Shown: positions 17,381 through 25,913, counted from the first letter of the stretch. The stretch is DNA of 35,906 bases from Rhodocyclaceae bacterium (GCA_024710925.1 JANJTW010000177.1:1-35906); one strand, 5' to 3'. Notes: generated from the letters alone by a model not told the origin. Numbers and translations are program-made.

Positions 17381-17415
17381 GATGGGGGCTTGAAATCCTC
17401 CGGCCCGCCCCCATC
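17381..17415 (+). terminator. Hairpin after trkH, possible terminator
   Basis: GATGGGGGC (17381-17389) pairs with 17407-17415 across a 17-base loop. There is no T-run after it, so it may end the kinase-regulator-trk transcript only weakly, or in a Rho-assisted way. Confidence 0.35.
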
Positions 17416-17451
17416 TTCCGCAGGTCATTGAACCACAACGGAGTTTTTTGC

Positions 17452-19347
17452 ATGGGCGCGACCAAGGAAACCCTCGGCTTTCAGGCCGAAGTGAAGCAGC
17501 TGCTGCACCTGATGATCCATTCGCTGTACTCGAACAAGGAAATCTTCCTGCGCGAGTTGATTTCCAATGCGTCGGATGCCTGCGACAAGCTGCGCTTCGA
17601 GGCGCTGGACAACGCCGGCCTCTACGAGAACGACTCGGAACTGAAGATCCGCGTCGCCTACGACAAGGAGGCGCGCACGATCACCATCTCCGACAACGGC
17701 ATTGGCCTCTCGCGTGAGGAAGCCGTGGCTCACCTCGGCACCATCGCCAAGTCCGGCACGCGCGAGTTCTTCTCGCAGCTGACGGGCGACAAGGCCAAGG
17801 ACGCGCACCTGATCGGCCAGTTCGGCGTCGGCTTCTACTCGTCGTTCATCGTCGCCGACAAGGTCACCGTGATCTCGCGTCGCGCCGGCCAGAACAAGGA
17901 TCAGGCGATCTGCTGGGAATCGGCCGGCGAGGGCGATTTCTCGATCGAGATGGTCGAAAAGGAAGGCCGCGGCACCGACGTCATCCTGCACCTGCGCGAC
18001 GGCGAGGACGAGTTCCTCGGCGGCTGGAAGCTGAAGAGCATCCTGAAGAAGTACTCCGACCACATCACGCTGCCGATCCTGATGCAGAAGGAAGAGTGGA
18101 AGGACGGCGAGCAGGTCAAGACCGAGGAAGATGAAACCGTGAACCAGGCCAGCGCGCTGTGGGCGCGGCCGAAGTCCGAGATCAGCGAAGAGCAGTACAA
18201 GGAGTTCTACAAGCACGTCGCGCACGACTTCGAGGACCCGCTGGCGTGGACGCACGCCCGCGTCGAGGGCAAGCAGGAATACACGCAGCTTCTCTATATC
18301 CCGACGCGCGCACCGTTCGACCTGTTCGAGCGTGGCGCCCGCCACGGCGTCAAGTTGTACGTCAAGCGCGTCTTCATCATGGACGACGCCGAGCAGCTGA
18401 TGCCGCTCTACCTGCGCTTCGTGCGCGGCGTCGTCGACTCGGCCGACCTGCCGCTCAACGTCTCGCGCGAGATCTTGCAGCAGAGCAAGGACATCGACAC
18501 GATCAAGGGCGGCTGCGTCAAGAAGGTGCTCGGCATGATCGAGGACCTGGCCGAGAACGACGCCGAGAAGTTCACCAAGTTCTGGGGCGAGTTCGGCCGC
18601 GTGCTCAAGGAAGGCGTCGGCGAGGACCACGCCAACAAGGAGCGCATCGCCAAGCTGCTGCGCTTCGCCTCGACCAAGACCGACACCACCGACGAGACGG
18701 TGTCGCTCGCCGACTACGTCAGCCGCATGAAGGAAGGCCAGGACAAGATCTACTACGTCACCGCTGAAACCTTCACCGCCGCCAAGAACAGCCCGCACCT
18801 CGAAATCTTCCGCAAGAAGGGCATCGAAGTGCTGCTCTTGTCCGAGCGCGTCGACGAATGGGTGGTCGGCAGCCTGACCGAGTTCGACGGCAAGCAACTG
18901 CAGTCGGTCGCCAAGGGCGGCCTCGACCTCGGCAAGCTGGAAGACGAAGCCGAGAAGAAGGAAGCCGAGAAGGCCGCCGACGAGTACAAGGAACTGATCG
19001 GGAAGATCAAGACCGAGCTCGGCGACAAGGTGAAAGACGTCCGCGTCACGCACCGCCTGACCGATTCGCCGTCGTGCATCGTCGCCGACGAGCACGACCT
19101 CGGCGGCAACCTGGCGCGCATCCTGAAGGCCGCCGGCCAGAAGGCGCCGAGCTCGAAGCCGATCCTCGAAATCAACCCCAACCACCTCGCGGTGCAGCGG
19201 CTGAAGTACGAGGAAACCCGTTTCTCGGATTGGGCCAACCTGCTGCTGGAGCAGGCGATGCTCGCCGAAGGCGGCACGCTGGAAGACCCGGCCGGCTTCG
19301 TCAAGCGCATCAACGACCTGATGCTGGCGCTCTCCGCCGGCAAGTAA
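17452..19347 (+). CDS. htpG: Molecular chaperone HtpG (Hsp90)
   Basis: 631-aa ATP-dependent Hsp90 chaperone. The N-terminal GHKL ATPase shows [18 protein letters not shown], the ATP-lid glycines DNGIGLS and [11 protein letters not shown]. The middle domain contains [29 protein letters not shown] and the C-terminal dimerisation domain ends the protein. The ATG at 17452 is chosen because ACGGAG precedes it by eight bases and it matches the family N-terminus ([19 protein letters not shown]). Length is standard. The gene is monocistronic, with hairpins on both sides. Confidence 0.97.
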   Translation: MGATKETLGFQAEVKQLLHLMIHSLYSNKEIFLRELISNASDACDKLRFEALDNAGLYENDSELKIRVAYDKEARTITISDNGIGLSREEAVAHLGTIAKSGTREFFSQLTGDKAKDAHLIGQFGVGFYSSFIVADKVTVISRRAGQNKDQAICWESAGEGDFSIEMVEKEGRGTDVILHLRDGEDEFLGGWKLKSILKKYSDHITLPILMQKEEWKDGEQVKTEEDETVNQASALWARPKSEISEEQYKEFYKHVAHDFEDPLAWTHARVEGKQEYTQLLYIPTRAPFDLFERGARHGVKLYVKRVFIMDDAEQLMPLYLRFVRGVVDSADLPLNVSREILQQSKDIDTIKGGCVKKVLGMIEDLAENDAEKFTKFWGEFGRVLKEGVGEDHANKERIAKLLRFASTKTDTTDETVSLADYVSRMKEGQDKIYYVTAETFTAAKNSPHLEIFRKKGIEVLLLSERVDEWVVGSLTEFDGKQLQSVAKGGLDLGKLEDEAEKKEAEKAADEYKELIGKIKTELGDKVKDVRVTHRLTDSPSCIVADEHDLGGNLARILKAAGQKAPSSKPILEINPNHLAVQRLKYEETRFSDWANLLLEQAMLAEGGTLEDPAGFVKRINDLMLALSAGK

Positions 19348-19372
19348 GGCGGCGCGTCAGCGACGCCGCCGT

Positions 19373-19401
19373 GAAAACGCCCCGCGCTGCGGGGCGTTTT
19401 C
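19373..19401 (+). terminator. Intrinsic terminator of htpG
   Basis: A perfect 13-bp stem, GAAAACGCCCCGC (19373-19385) pairing with 19389-19401 around a three-base loop, with the T-run formed by the right arm. It lies 25 bases after the htpG stop. The remaining bases up to 19636 show no gene; a TATAGT box at 19597-19602 may serve the next lipoprotein. Confidence 0.9.
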
Positions 19402-19636
19402 GTTGACGCGACCGCTGGGCCTCGGCGGCCGCGAACCATCCGCCGCCGCCGAGGTTCAAAGGGGATAGGCAGCCTTGCCGGACCTGTCGCCGTCAGGCGA
19501 CGGTTTGCGCAGCGCCGTTGTCGGGGGAATAGTACGAACAGCGGCCGCCCTTCGCAGCCGTGACCGCCGCTCCGGGAAAGCGTATGTTTTTTTGCTTATA
19601 GTGATCTTGATCGCCCCGTTCTCTCCGGAAATTGCC

Positions 19637-20047
19637 ATGTCCCTCCGCCCTGCCAGCCTCGCCGTCCTCTCCCTCGCGCTGTTCGCCGCCGCCTGCGCGC
19701 CGCTGGCGCTGACCGCCGCCGGCGTGGCCGGCGGCGTCACCGCCGGCCACCATCTGGGCGGCATCGCCTACCGCACCTTCACCGAGCCGCTGCCGAAGGT
19801 GCGCGCGGCGACGAACAAGGCGCTGCTGCGCATGGCGATCAAGCCGGAGCGCACCGAGCGGATCGACAACGGCGAACGCATCGTCGCGCTGGTGCCGGAC
19901 CGCACGATCGAAATCGAGCTGGAGGCGCTGACGCCATCGACGACGCGCATGCGCGTCGTTGCCAGAAAGGATGGCGGCATCCTGGTCGATGCCGCCACCG
20001 CCATCGAAGTCATCAACCAGACCGAGAAATTCATCGTTCCGGGTTAA
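19637..20047 (+). CDS. DUF3568-family lipoprotein
   Basis: 136-aa probable lipoprotein: the signal sequence LAVLSLALFAAACAPLAL has a Cys at about residue 20 preceded by Ala-Ala-Ala, an acceptable lipobox. The mature part has a Gly-rich stretch (AAGVAGGVTAGHHLGG) and a C-terminal alpha/beta region (TERIDNGERIVALVPDRTIEIELEAL, MRVVARKDGGILVDAATAIEVI) typical of DUF3568. The function of this family is not known. The longer in-frame opening upstream is rejected because the signal peptide begins here. The next gene follows after 18 bases, so they may be co-transcribed. Confidence 0.78.
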   Translation: MSLRPASLAVLSLALFAAACAPLALTAAGVAGGVTAGHHLGGIAYRTFTEPLPKVRAATNKALLRMAIKPERTERIDNGERIVALVPDRTIEIELEALTPSTTRMRVVARKDGGILVDAATAIEVINQTEKFIVPG

Positions 20048-20065
20048 GCCAATGGAGGACTGACC

Positions 20066-21013
20066 ATGAACCATCCGCTACTTCCCATCGCCCGCGCCAT
20101 TGCCGGTCTCGTCCTGCTCGGCGCGGCAGGCGTCGCCACGGCGCAGACGGCACCGCCGCCGGCCACGGCGCCGACAACGCAACCGGCGACCGCCGAGACG
20201 CCGACCGGCAAGCTGGTGTCCACCTTCTCCGGCTTCGCCGGCTCCGAGGAAAACGCCGCATCGCTGGTGAACGGTCTGCGCACCGGCTCGGCGATCACGC
20301 TGACCGGCGGCGCCGGAACGGGCGGCGGCGAAACGACCACCTTCACGTCGCCGACCAGGCCGATGGGCTACGGCAACATCCGCATCGCCATGTCGCTGGC
20401 CGAGGCGCAGCTCGCCAGCCAGGGCGTCACCAACCCGACGCCGACGCAGCTGCAGGGCGCGCTGATGGGCACGACGACCGGCACCGGCGCCGACGCGACG
20501 ACGACGCAGGGCATCCTGCAGATGCGCGCCTCCGGCATGGGCTGGGGGCAGATCGCCAATTCGATGGGCTTCAAGCTGGGGCCGGTGATGAGCGGCAAGC
20601 AGACCTTTACCGAGGCCGTCGCGGCCGGCAGCACGACGACGGCGGCCGGCACCGCCGCCGGGGCGGGCGCCGCGCGCGGCAAGAGCGGCGTCACCACCGC
20701 CGGTGGCGGCGGCAGCAACAGCGGCAAAGGGGTGACGACGGCCGCCGGTGCGTCGGCCAAGGGCGTGGCCACGGCGGCCGGCGCCTCGGGCAAGGGCGTG
20801 ACCACGGCGGGCGGCAGCGGCGGCAACGCCTACGGCCACGCCAGGTCGTCGGTAGTGACCGCCGGCGGCGGTGGCGGTGGGGCGGTGGCGACCGGCCTCG
20901 GCCACGGCAACGCCGGTGGCGCGTCGGCCGGCGTCGTCAGCGCGGCCGGCCAGGGTGGCGGCAATGCCGGCGGGCAGGGCGGCGGGCACGGCAAGGGCGG
21001 CGGCAAGCCCTGA
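20066..21013 (+). CDS. Secreted Gly/Ala-rich repeat protein
   Basis: 315-aa protein with a signal peptide (cleavage near VATAQT, about residue 26). A central region, about residues 95-175, holds LAEAQLASQGVTNPTPTQLQ and GMGWGQIANSMGFKLGPVMSGK, a pattern I have seen in hypothetical secreted proteins of betaproteobacteria. The last 120 residues are low complexity, with copies of KGVTTA/KGVATA units spaced by AAGAS and then glycine runs ending GHGKGGGKP. The repeats suggest a flexible or surface-exposed tail. No catalytic motif is visible and the function is unknown. Confidence 0.75.
   Translation: MNHPLLPIARAIAGLVLLGAAGVATAQTAPPPATAPTTQPATAETPTGKLVSTFSGFAGSEENAASLVNGLRTGSAITLTGGAGTGGGETTTFTSPTRPMGYGNIRIAMSLAEAQLASQGVTNPTPTQLQGALMGTTTGTGADATTTQGILQMRASGMGWGQIANSMGFKLGPVMSGKQTFTEAVAAGSTTTAAGTAAGAGAARGKSGVTTAGGGGSNSGKGVTTAAGASAKGVATAAGASGKGVTTAGGSGGNAYGHARSSVVTAGGGGGGAVATGLGHGNAGGASAGVVSAAGQGGGNAGGQGGGHGKGGGKP
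20688..20875 (+). repeat. Imperfect tandem repeats coding KGVTTAxGAS units
   Basis: Within the secreted Gly/Ala-rich gene, units encoding SGVTTAGGGG, KGVTTAAGAS, KGVATAAGAS, KGVTTAGGSG and SVVTAGGGG follow each other at 30-45 base spacing. The DNA copies are similar, so expansion or contraction by slippage is plausible. Confidence 0.6.
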
Positions 21014-21037
21014 CGCGCTGTACGGGTTCCCGACGGT

Positions 21038-21064
21038 AAAGGCGGCCGCATGCGGCCGCCTTTT
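21038..21064 (+). terminator. Terminator between convergent transcripts
   Basis: A perfect palindrome with 13-bp arms (AAAGGCGGCCGCA, 21038-21050, and its complement 21051-21063) ending in TTTT. It serves the plus-strand repeat-protein gene; the minus strand, where the diguanylate cyclase gene ends at 21087, reads TTTA after it, so it may act in both directions. Confidence 0.8.
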
Positions 21065-21086
21065 CATTGGCCGGCCGCGGGCGCGT

Positions 21087-22307
21087 TCACGGCGCCGGCG
21101 TTGCCTCGTCGTCGACGAAGGCGAAGCGGCCCTTGCCGGAACGCTTGACGCGGTACATCGCCTGGTCGGCGACGTGGCGCATCGCCTCGACGTTGCCGGT
21201 GTGGTCGGGGTAGAGGGCGATGCCGATGCTGGCACCCGAGCTGACCGTCTGTCCGGGCGTCTCGATCGGCCGCGCCAGGGCGCGGCCGATGTTGCCGGCG
21301 ACGGTCGCCGCCGTCTGCGCTTCGGGCAGGTTGCCGAGGATGACGAGGAATTCGTCGCCGCCGATGCGCGCCGCCGTGTCCTCGGCACGGATGCACTCGC
21401 GCAGCCGGCGGGCGACTTCGCGCAGCACCGCGTCGCCGGCCTCGTGCCCGTAGCGGTCGTTGACCGTCTTGAACTCGTCGAGGTCGATGAACAGCAGCGC
21501 CACCTTCGTCCCGTTGCGGTGCGCGTTGCCGCATGCGATCTGCAGCCGGTCCTCGGCCAGCCGCAGCGTCGGCAGGCCGGTCAGGTGGTCGTGCGTGGCG
21601 AGCTTCTCCAGCTCGATGCGCTGGGCGTTCACCTCGATGATCGCCGCCTCGGCGGTGTCGAGCAGGCTGTTCGCGCTGCGCGCCAGCAGGCCGATTTCGT
21701 CGCCGGCGTGGCGTTCCTCGATCGGCAGCCGCTGCGCGCCGCCCGGCTGGATCTGCGCCATCGCGTGCGCCAGCCGGGTGAGCGGGCCGATGACGCGGGC
21801 GCGCAGGACGCCGCCGACGATGAGCGTGGCGATCACCACCTGCGCCAGCATCAGCAGCGTCTGGAAGACGGCGGCGGCGGCGGCGGCCTGTTCCACCTGC
21901 TCGTCGTTCTGGACGACGAGCAGGCGGCCGACGGGTTCGATGCGGTCGACCGGCGAATACAGCGGATACGACTGGCTCGCGGAAAAGTCGACGCTGGTGC
22001 GCGAGCCGAGTTCGGCGCGGAAGCCTTCGGCCGATTCGATGCGTCCGGCGAGGATGACCGGATTGGCGAGCAGGCCGCTGAGCACGCCCTGCGCGATCTC
22101 GGCGTTGGCGGCGAAGGCCGCGACTTCCGCCTGCGCCTGCACGGTCTGCACCAGCTGCCGCTGCAGCGAGGCAGCCTCGGCCAGTTCCTGCGCGTAGACG
22201 TAGCGGTAGCTGAAGAAACCGGCGACGGCCGAGAAGGCGAGCAGGCCGGCGCCGACGGCGACGATCAGGCGCAGGCCGAGCTGGTGGGCGAAGGGGGGCG
22301 GTGTCAT
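21087..22307 (-). CDS. Membrane-bound diguanylate cyclase (HAMP-GGDEF)
   Basis: 406-aa c-di-GMP synthase. An N-terminal membrane helix (about residues 13-34), a periplasmic sensor region of about 120 residues, a second helix (about 155-178), a HAMP domain (VIGPLTRLAHAMAQ) and a C-terminal GGDEF domain follow in order. The active-site motif is an intact GGDEF, and RAED five residues before it is the product-inhibition I-site. The substrate helix has HDHLTGLP. The gene starts four bases after the phosphate-binding-like protein, so the periplasmic sensor region probably works with that protein. No EAL domain is present. Confidence 0.92.
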   Translation of the reverse strand: MTPPPFAHQLGLRLIVAVGAGLLAFSAVAGFFSYRYVYAQELAEAASLQRQLVQTVQAQAEVAAFAANAEIAQGVLSGLLANPVILAGRIESAEGFRAELGSRTSVDFSASQSYPLYSPVDRIEPVGRLLVVQNDEQVEQAAAAAAVFQTLLMLAQVVIATLIVGGVLRARVIGPLTRLAHAMAQIQPGGAQRLPIEERHAGDEIGLLARSANSLLDTAEAAIIEVNAQRIELEKLATHDHLTGLPTLRLAEDRLQIACGNAHRNGTKVALLFIDLDEFKTVNDRYGHEAGDAVLREVARRLRECIRAEDTAARIGGDEFLVILGNLPEAQTAATVAGNIGRALARPIETPGQTVSSGASIGIALYPDHTGNVEAMRHVADQAMYRVKRSGKGRFAFVDDEATPAP

Positions 22308-22311
22308 GCGT

Positions 22312-22755
22312 TCATTCTGCCAGCAACAGTATCGTCCGCACCGCCGGGGTCGCTGCCGTCGCGTCGATGTAGCCGATGGCGCTCGGGTCGCGGCCGACCG
22401 CGTCGACGACGGCGCGGCTGTCCGGCAGCGCCGGCGGCGGCAGGACTTCGCCGCTGAAGCGCAGGCGCGCCCAGTAGGCATTGACCTGGCTGATGCCCAT
22501 GCCGTTCAGCGCGCGGAAGAAGGCCGCGCGCAGCGGGCTGTCGGCCGGCTGCTCGATGACGGTGACGGCGATCCGCCGGTCGCCGGCGGCGACGCTGCGC
22601 ACGCGGCCGAGGTAGAGGTCGGAGACCTCGCGCGCGCTGAGCGCGCGCAGCGGGCTTTCCGGATGCACGACGACGGCGATGCCGGCCGCCTGCGCCGAGG
22701 CGCACGCCAGCCAGAGCAGGGCGGCGGCGAGGGGGCGGAGCAGGCGCGCGCGCAT
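22312..22755 (-). CDS. Periplasmic phosphate-binding-like (PstS-like) protein
   Basis: 147-aa protein with a signal peptide (LLRPLAAALLWLACASAQAAG). The mature part starts IAVVVHPESPLRALSAREVSDLYLGRV and contains IGYIDATAA, resembling one lobe of PstS-type binding proteins, but it is about half the length of a true PstS. No pst transport genes are nearby. It lies between a porin and a diguanylate cyclase with gaps of two and four bases, which suggests a sensory rather than a transport role; that is inference. Confidence 0.8.
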   Translation of the reverse strand: MRARLLRPLAAALLWLACASAQAAGIAVVVHPESPLRALSAREVSDLYLGRVRSVAAGDRRIAVTVIEQPADSPLRAAFFRALNGMGISQVNAYWARLRFSGEVLPPPALPDSRAVVDAVGRDPSAIGYIDATAATPAVRTILLLAE

Positions 22756-22757
22756 GT

Positions 22758-24062
22758 TCAGAAGGCGAAGTCGACCGTCGCCGAGACGAGGTTGACGCGG
22801 GTGTGCCGCTCGTTGATCGCGGGGTCGCGCCACCACAGGCCGTAGCCGGAGGGCTTGATGCGCGTGTGGTCCCACTGCAGCTTGAGCGCCGCCTGCCGGT
22901 GGAAGTCCCAGCGGACGCCGAGCGACGCGGTGTCCTGCGCGATGCGCGTGGTGTTCACCGTAAACAGCGCCGGCTCGCGCAGGGCCGCGTTGAAGGCGCC
23001 CCAGTCGTTGGCGGCGCGGCGGCGGTCGTTGCCGGGGCGCGAGGTGCCGACGAGCAGGTAGGGGGTCCAGTCGCCGAAGCGGCGGCCGATGCTGGCGTAG
23101 GCCATGCGGCCGTGCGGCACGACGTCGGCGCTCGCCGTCGTGCGGCCGATTTCCGCCTGCGCCAGCCAGGTGCCGTCGTCGTAGGCGGCGCCGAGCGTGG
23201 CATAGGTGATGCGGGCGTTCTCGAAGGCCAGTTCGCGGCGCAGCTCGGCGGCTTCGGCGCTGACGCCGGGGAGGCCGGCCCCGGCTACCGCCTCCAGCCC
23301 GCGGTGCAGCGGCGCCAGCGCCGGCACCTCGCGTCCGGCGGTGAAGCGCGAGTACGCCGCCTTCAGCCGCCAGCGGGCGGTCTCGTGGGTCAGCGACAGG
23401 CCGAGCAGGCGCTCGGCCCGGAAGTCGTAGCCCTCGCCGATGGGGATGGCGAGGCGGGCGCTGCCGGCCTGCAGCTTGACGCGCCAGCGCGCGTCACCGG
23501 CGTCCGCGTTGAAGGCGAGGTCGGCGCCGTTCACCGAGAAGATCGGAATCCAGCCGTAGAACTCCGCCGGCGGCCGCACCCACGGGTAGGCGTAGCCGAC
23601 GTTGCGGTGGTCCGACATGAGGAAGGCGTCGTAGTTGATGCGGCCGACGCGCAGGTCGAGCTGCGGGTGCGGCCGGAAGGCCGCGTAGGCCAGCTCGGTG
23701 ACGCTGTCGAAATCGGCGTCGAAGTGGTCGCGGGCGACGAACTGGCCGACCAGGTCGATGCCCGGCGTCAGGCGGTATTCGAGCTGCAGGCCGAGACGCG
23801 AGTCGGTGCGCCAGCCGGGGCGCGTGGCGAAGCCGTCGCGCGGCTGCTGGGCGATGTCGCGGGCCGGGGCGATGTTGTCGCGCCGGTCGTAGGCGTAGCC
23901 GAGGGTGCCGAAGCCGCCGATGCGCAGGCCGTCGGCGGCGGCCGCCGGCGCTGCGGCCAGGGCGAGCACGAGGGGAAGCAGCGTCCGTGTCCGCCGGCGC
24001 GTCGCATCCGGCCTCGCCGGCGCCGGCTGTCCGGCCGGCCGGCGGCAATCCGCCTTGTTCAC
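22758..24062 (-). CDS. Outer-membrane porin-like beta-barrel protein
   Basis: 434-aa protein with a signal sequence (LLPLVLALAAAPAAAADG) after an Arg-rich start, followed by alternating-hydrophobicity strands (IGGFGTLGYAYDRRD, DSRLGLQLEYRLTPGIDLVGQFVARD, LDLRVGRINYDAFLMSD) and a C-terminal VNLVSATVDFAF ending in Phe, the outer-membrane assembly signal. GTG at 24062 is chosen because AGGGGA precedes it by six bases. A -35/-10 promoter stands just upstream, so this gene leads the porin, binding-protein and cyclase operon. The ligand is unknown. Confidence 0.82.
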   Translation of the reverse strand: MNKADCRRPAGQPAPARPDATRRRTRTLLPLVLALAAAPAAAADGLRIGGFGTLGYAYDRRDNIAPARDIAQQPRDGFATRPGWRTDSRLGLQLEYRLTPGIDLVGQFVARDHFDADFDSVTELAYAAFRPHPQLDLRVGRINYDAFLMSDHRNVGYAYPWVRPPAEFYGWIPIFSVNGADLAFNADAGDARWRVKLQAGSARLAIPIGEGYDFRAERLLGLSLTHETARWRLKAAYSRFTAGREVPALAPLHRGLEAVAGAGLPGVSAEAAELRRELAFENARITYATLGAAYDDGTWLAQAEIGRTTASADVVPHGRMAYASIGRRFGDWTPYLLVGTSRPGNDRRRAANDWGAFNAALREPALFTVNTTRIAQDTASLGVRWDFHRQAALKLQWDHTRIKPSGYGLWWRDPAINERHTRVNLVSATVDFAF

Positions 24063-24092
24063 CCTGGTTCCCCTTTCGTCGTCCCTCCTTCG

Positions 24093-24121
24093 ATTAAGCC
24101 GACGGGATGCCGGCCTGTCAA
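24093..24121 (-). promoter_or_regulatory. Sigma-70-type promoter of the porin operon
   Basis: On the minus strand TTGACA (24116-24121) and CTTAAT (24093-24098) are separated by 17 bases, and the GTG start lies about 30 bases downstream. The -35 is perfect. The rest of the 116-base gap to the upstream dehydrogenase gene is only GC-rich inverted repeats. Confidence 0.65.
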
Positions 24122-24178
24122 TGCCGGCGGGGACGAACGGGTCGCGGCGGCCGCCGGGCGGGCGGCCGTGCGGCGGCG

Positions 24179-24931
24179 TCAGCCGACGGTGTAGCCGCCG
24201 TCGACGACGATCTCCTGGCCGAAGATGTTGCGCGCCTCGTCGGAGGCGAGGAAGACCGAGGTGCCGGCGATGTCCGCCGGCGTGCCGAAGGCGCCCGGCA
24301 GCAGGCGCGCGGTGATCTGGCCGGCGACGGCCGCGAGCACGTCCTCGGGCAGGCCGACGGTGCCCCACAGCGGCGTGCCGATCGGGCCGGGGGCGATCGA
24401 ATTGACGCGGATGCCGCGCGGCGCCAGCTCGGCGGCCAGCGTCTGCGCCACCGACTTCAGCGCCGCCTTGCTGGCGCTGTAGATGGCCAGCCCGGGAAAG
24501 CCGACCTGGGTGAGGAAGGTGGTGACGAACTGCACCGAGCCGCCCGGGCGGATGTGCGGCAGGAAGCGGCGCACCGTTTCGACGGCGCCGAAGAGGTTGA
24601 CCGAAAACTGCGTGTCGAAGGCTTCCGGCGTGCTTTCCGCGAACGGCACGACGCGGGCGATGCCGGCGTTGGGGACGACGATGTCGACGCCGCCGAACAC
24701 CTGGACGGTGGCGTCGACGAGGCGCTGCAGGTCTTCCGGCCGGGTGACGTCGCCGGCGACGGGAACGACCTTGCCGGGGTGGGCGGCGGCGAGCGCGTCG
24801 AGTTCGGCGGCGTTGCGGGCGAAGGCGACGACGCGCGCGCCCTCGGCGACGTAGCGCTCGACGATGGCGCGGCCGATGCCGCTGCTGGCGCCGGTGACGG
24901 CGGCGATCTTTCCGTTCAGTCTGTTCTGCAT
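24179..24931 (-). CDS. Short-chain dehydrogenase/reductase (SDR)
   Basis: 250-aa classical SDR oxidoreductase. It shows the Rossmann motif TGASSGIG (about residues 14-21), the NAG motif in VVPNAGIARV, and the catalytic YSASK. The residue 13 before the catalytic Tyr, normally Ser, is Thr (FVTTFLTQ), an unusual but possibly functional substitution. The C-terminus has the usual PADIAGTSVFLASDEARNIFGQEIVVDGG. The substrate is not evident. It is transcribed divergently from the crotonase, with 144 bases holding two palindromes between them. Confidence 0.9.
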   Translation of the reverse strand: MQNRLNGKIAAVTGASSGIGRAIVERYVAEGARVVAFARNAAELDALAAAHPGKVVPVAGDVTRPEDLQRLVDATVQVFGGVDIVVPNAGIARVVPFAESTPEAFDTQFSVNLFGAVETVRRFLPHIRPGGSVQFVTTFLTQVGFPGLAIYSASKAALKSVAQTLAAELAPRGIRVNSIAPGPIGTPLWGTVGLPEDVLAAVAGQITARLLPGAFGTPADIAGTSVFLASDEARNIFGQEIVVDGGYTVG

Positions 24932-24994
24932 GTTCGCTCCTCGACGATAATGGGGCTGCCGGTCATGGCGGTGCGACGATTGTCCGAGTGATTT

Positions 24995-25012
24995 GGTCAA
25001 CTTTCATTGACC
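24995..25012. promoter_or_regulatory. Perfect 18-bp palindromic operator
   Basis: GGTCAA-N6-TTGACC lies midway between the divergent SDR and crotonase genes. Its size and symmetry fit a dimeric repressor, for example of the TetR family that often controls fatty-acid genes. No such regulator gene is in the window. Confidence 0.6.
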
Positions 25013-25023
25013 GGCATCAAAAC

Positions 25024-25040
25024 GCATCACCGCGTGATGC
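25024..25040. promoter_or_regulatory. Perfect 17-bp palindrome upstream of the crotonase
   Basis: GCATCAC-CGC-GTGATGC, 36 bases before the crotonase start and 29 bases centre to centre from the first palindrome. It could be a second operator or a 5' UTR hairpin. Confidence 0.55.
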
Positions 25041-25075
25041 AAAACAACGATAACCAGATTCATCAGGAGACTGCA

Positions 25076-25903
25076 ATGACAACCGCCGTACCCACGCTGG
25101 CGACGATCTCGCTCGCCCTCGCCGACGCCGTCGCCGAGATCCGGCTCAACCGCCCCGAACGCTCGAACGCGCTCGACGAACGCCTGTGGCAGGAATTGCG
25201 CACGGCCCTGAACTGGGCCGACGCGACGCCGCAGGTGCGCGCCGTCGTCCTCGCCGGCGAAGGCCGCAATTTCTGCGCCGGCATCGACCTCGCCATGCTC
25301 GGCGGCGTCGCCCAGGCCGTCGCCGACGCCGACCCGGCGCGCAGCCGCGAGAAGCTGCGCCGGCTGATCCTCGACCTGCAGGACTGCCTGTCGGCCATCG
25401 AGCGCTGCCGCAAGCCGGTGCTGGCGGCGATCCACGGCGCCTGCATCGGCGGCGCGCTCGACCTCGTCTGCTGCTGCGATATGCGCTACGCGGCGGCCGA
25501 CGCGGTCTTCTCGGTGCGCGAGGTCGACGTCGGCATGGTCGCCGACGTCGGCACGCTGCAGCGCCTGCCGCGGCTGGTGGCGGACGGCGTCGCCCGCGAG
25601 CTGGCCTACACCGGCCGCGAGGTCGGTGCCGACGAGGCGCTGCGCATCGGCCTGGTGAACCGCGTCTTCGCGACGCCGGAAGCGCTGCGCGACGGCGTTC
25701 TGGCGCTGGCGCGGACGATCGCCGGCAAGTCGCCGCTGGCCGTGCGCGGCACCAAGGAAATGCTCAACTACGGCCGCGACCATGCGGTCGCCGACGGCCT
25801 CAACTACGTGGCGACGTGGAACGCGGCGATGCTGATGTCGGCGGACCTCGACGAGGCGATGGCGGCGGCGCGCGAGAAGCGCCCGCCGCGCTTCGCCGAC
25901 TGA
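25076..25903 (+). CDS. Delta3,5-delta2,4-dienoyl-CoA isomerase-like crotonase
   Basis: 275-aa enoyl-CoA hydratase/isomerase family enzyme. The oxyanion-hole motifs FCAGIDL and GACIGGALDL are present. The segment SVREVDVGMVADVGTLQRLPRLV is the signature of the ECH1-type dienoyl-CoA isomerase, and all three acidic residues known from rat ECH1 (Asp in GGALDL, Glu in REV, Asp in VADVG) are conserved. This supports isomerisation of 3,5-dienoyl-CoA during breakdown of unsaturated acyl-CoA rather than simple hydration. CAGGAGA lies before the ATG. No other beta-oxidation gene is adjacent. Confidence 0.87.
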   Translation: MTTAVPTLATISLALADAVAEIRLNRPERSNALDERLWQELRTALNWADATPQVRAVVLAGEGRNFCAGIDLAMLGGVAQAVADADPARSREKLRRLILDLQDCLSAIERCRKPVLAAIHGACIGGALDLVCCCDMRYAAADAVFSVREVDVGMVADVGTLQRLPRLVADGVARELAYTGREVGADEALRIGLVNRVFATPEALRDGVLALARTIAGKSPLAVRGTKEMLNYGRDHAVADGLNYVATWNAAMLMSADLDEAMAAAREKRPPRFAD

Positions 25904-25913
25904 GGCGTCGACG

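Noticed and set aside
19475-19636. N-terminal extension of the DUF3568 gene
   Set aside because: The lipoprotein signal starts at 19637; an upstream start would bury it behind 54 residues that contain a second hydrophobic stretch without a signal layout.
20688-20875. Tandem repeats as a CRISPR array
   Set aside because: The repeats are in frame inside a coding gene, vary in length and have no unique spacers.
22312-22755. True PstS of a phosphate transporter
   Set aside because: The protein is about half the usual length and no pstC, pstA or pstB is nearby.
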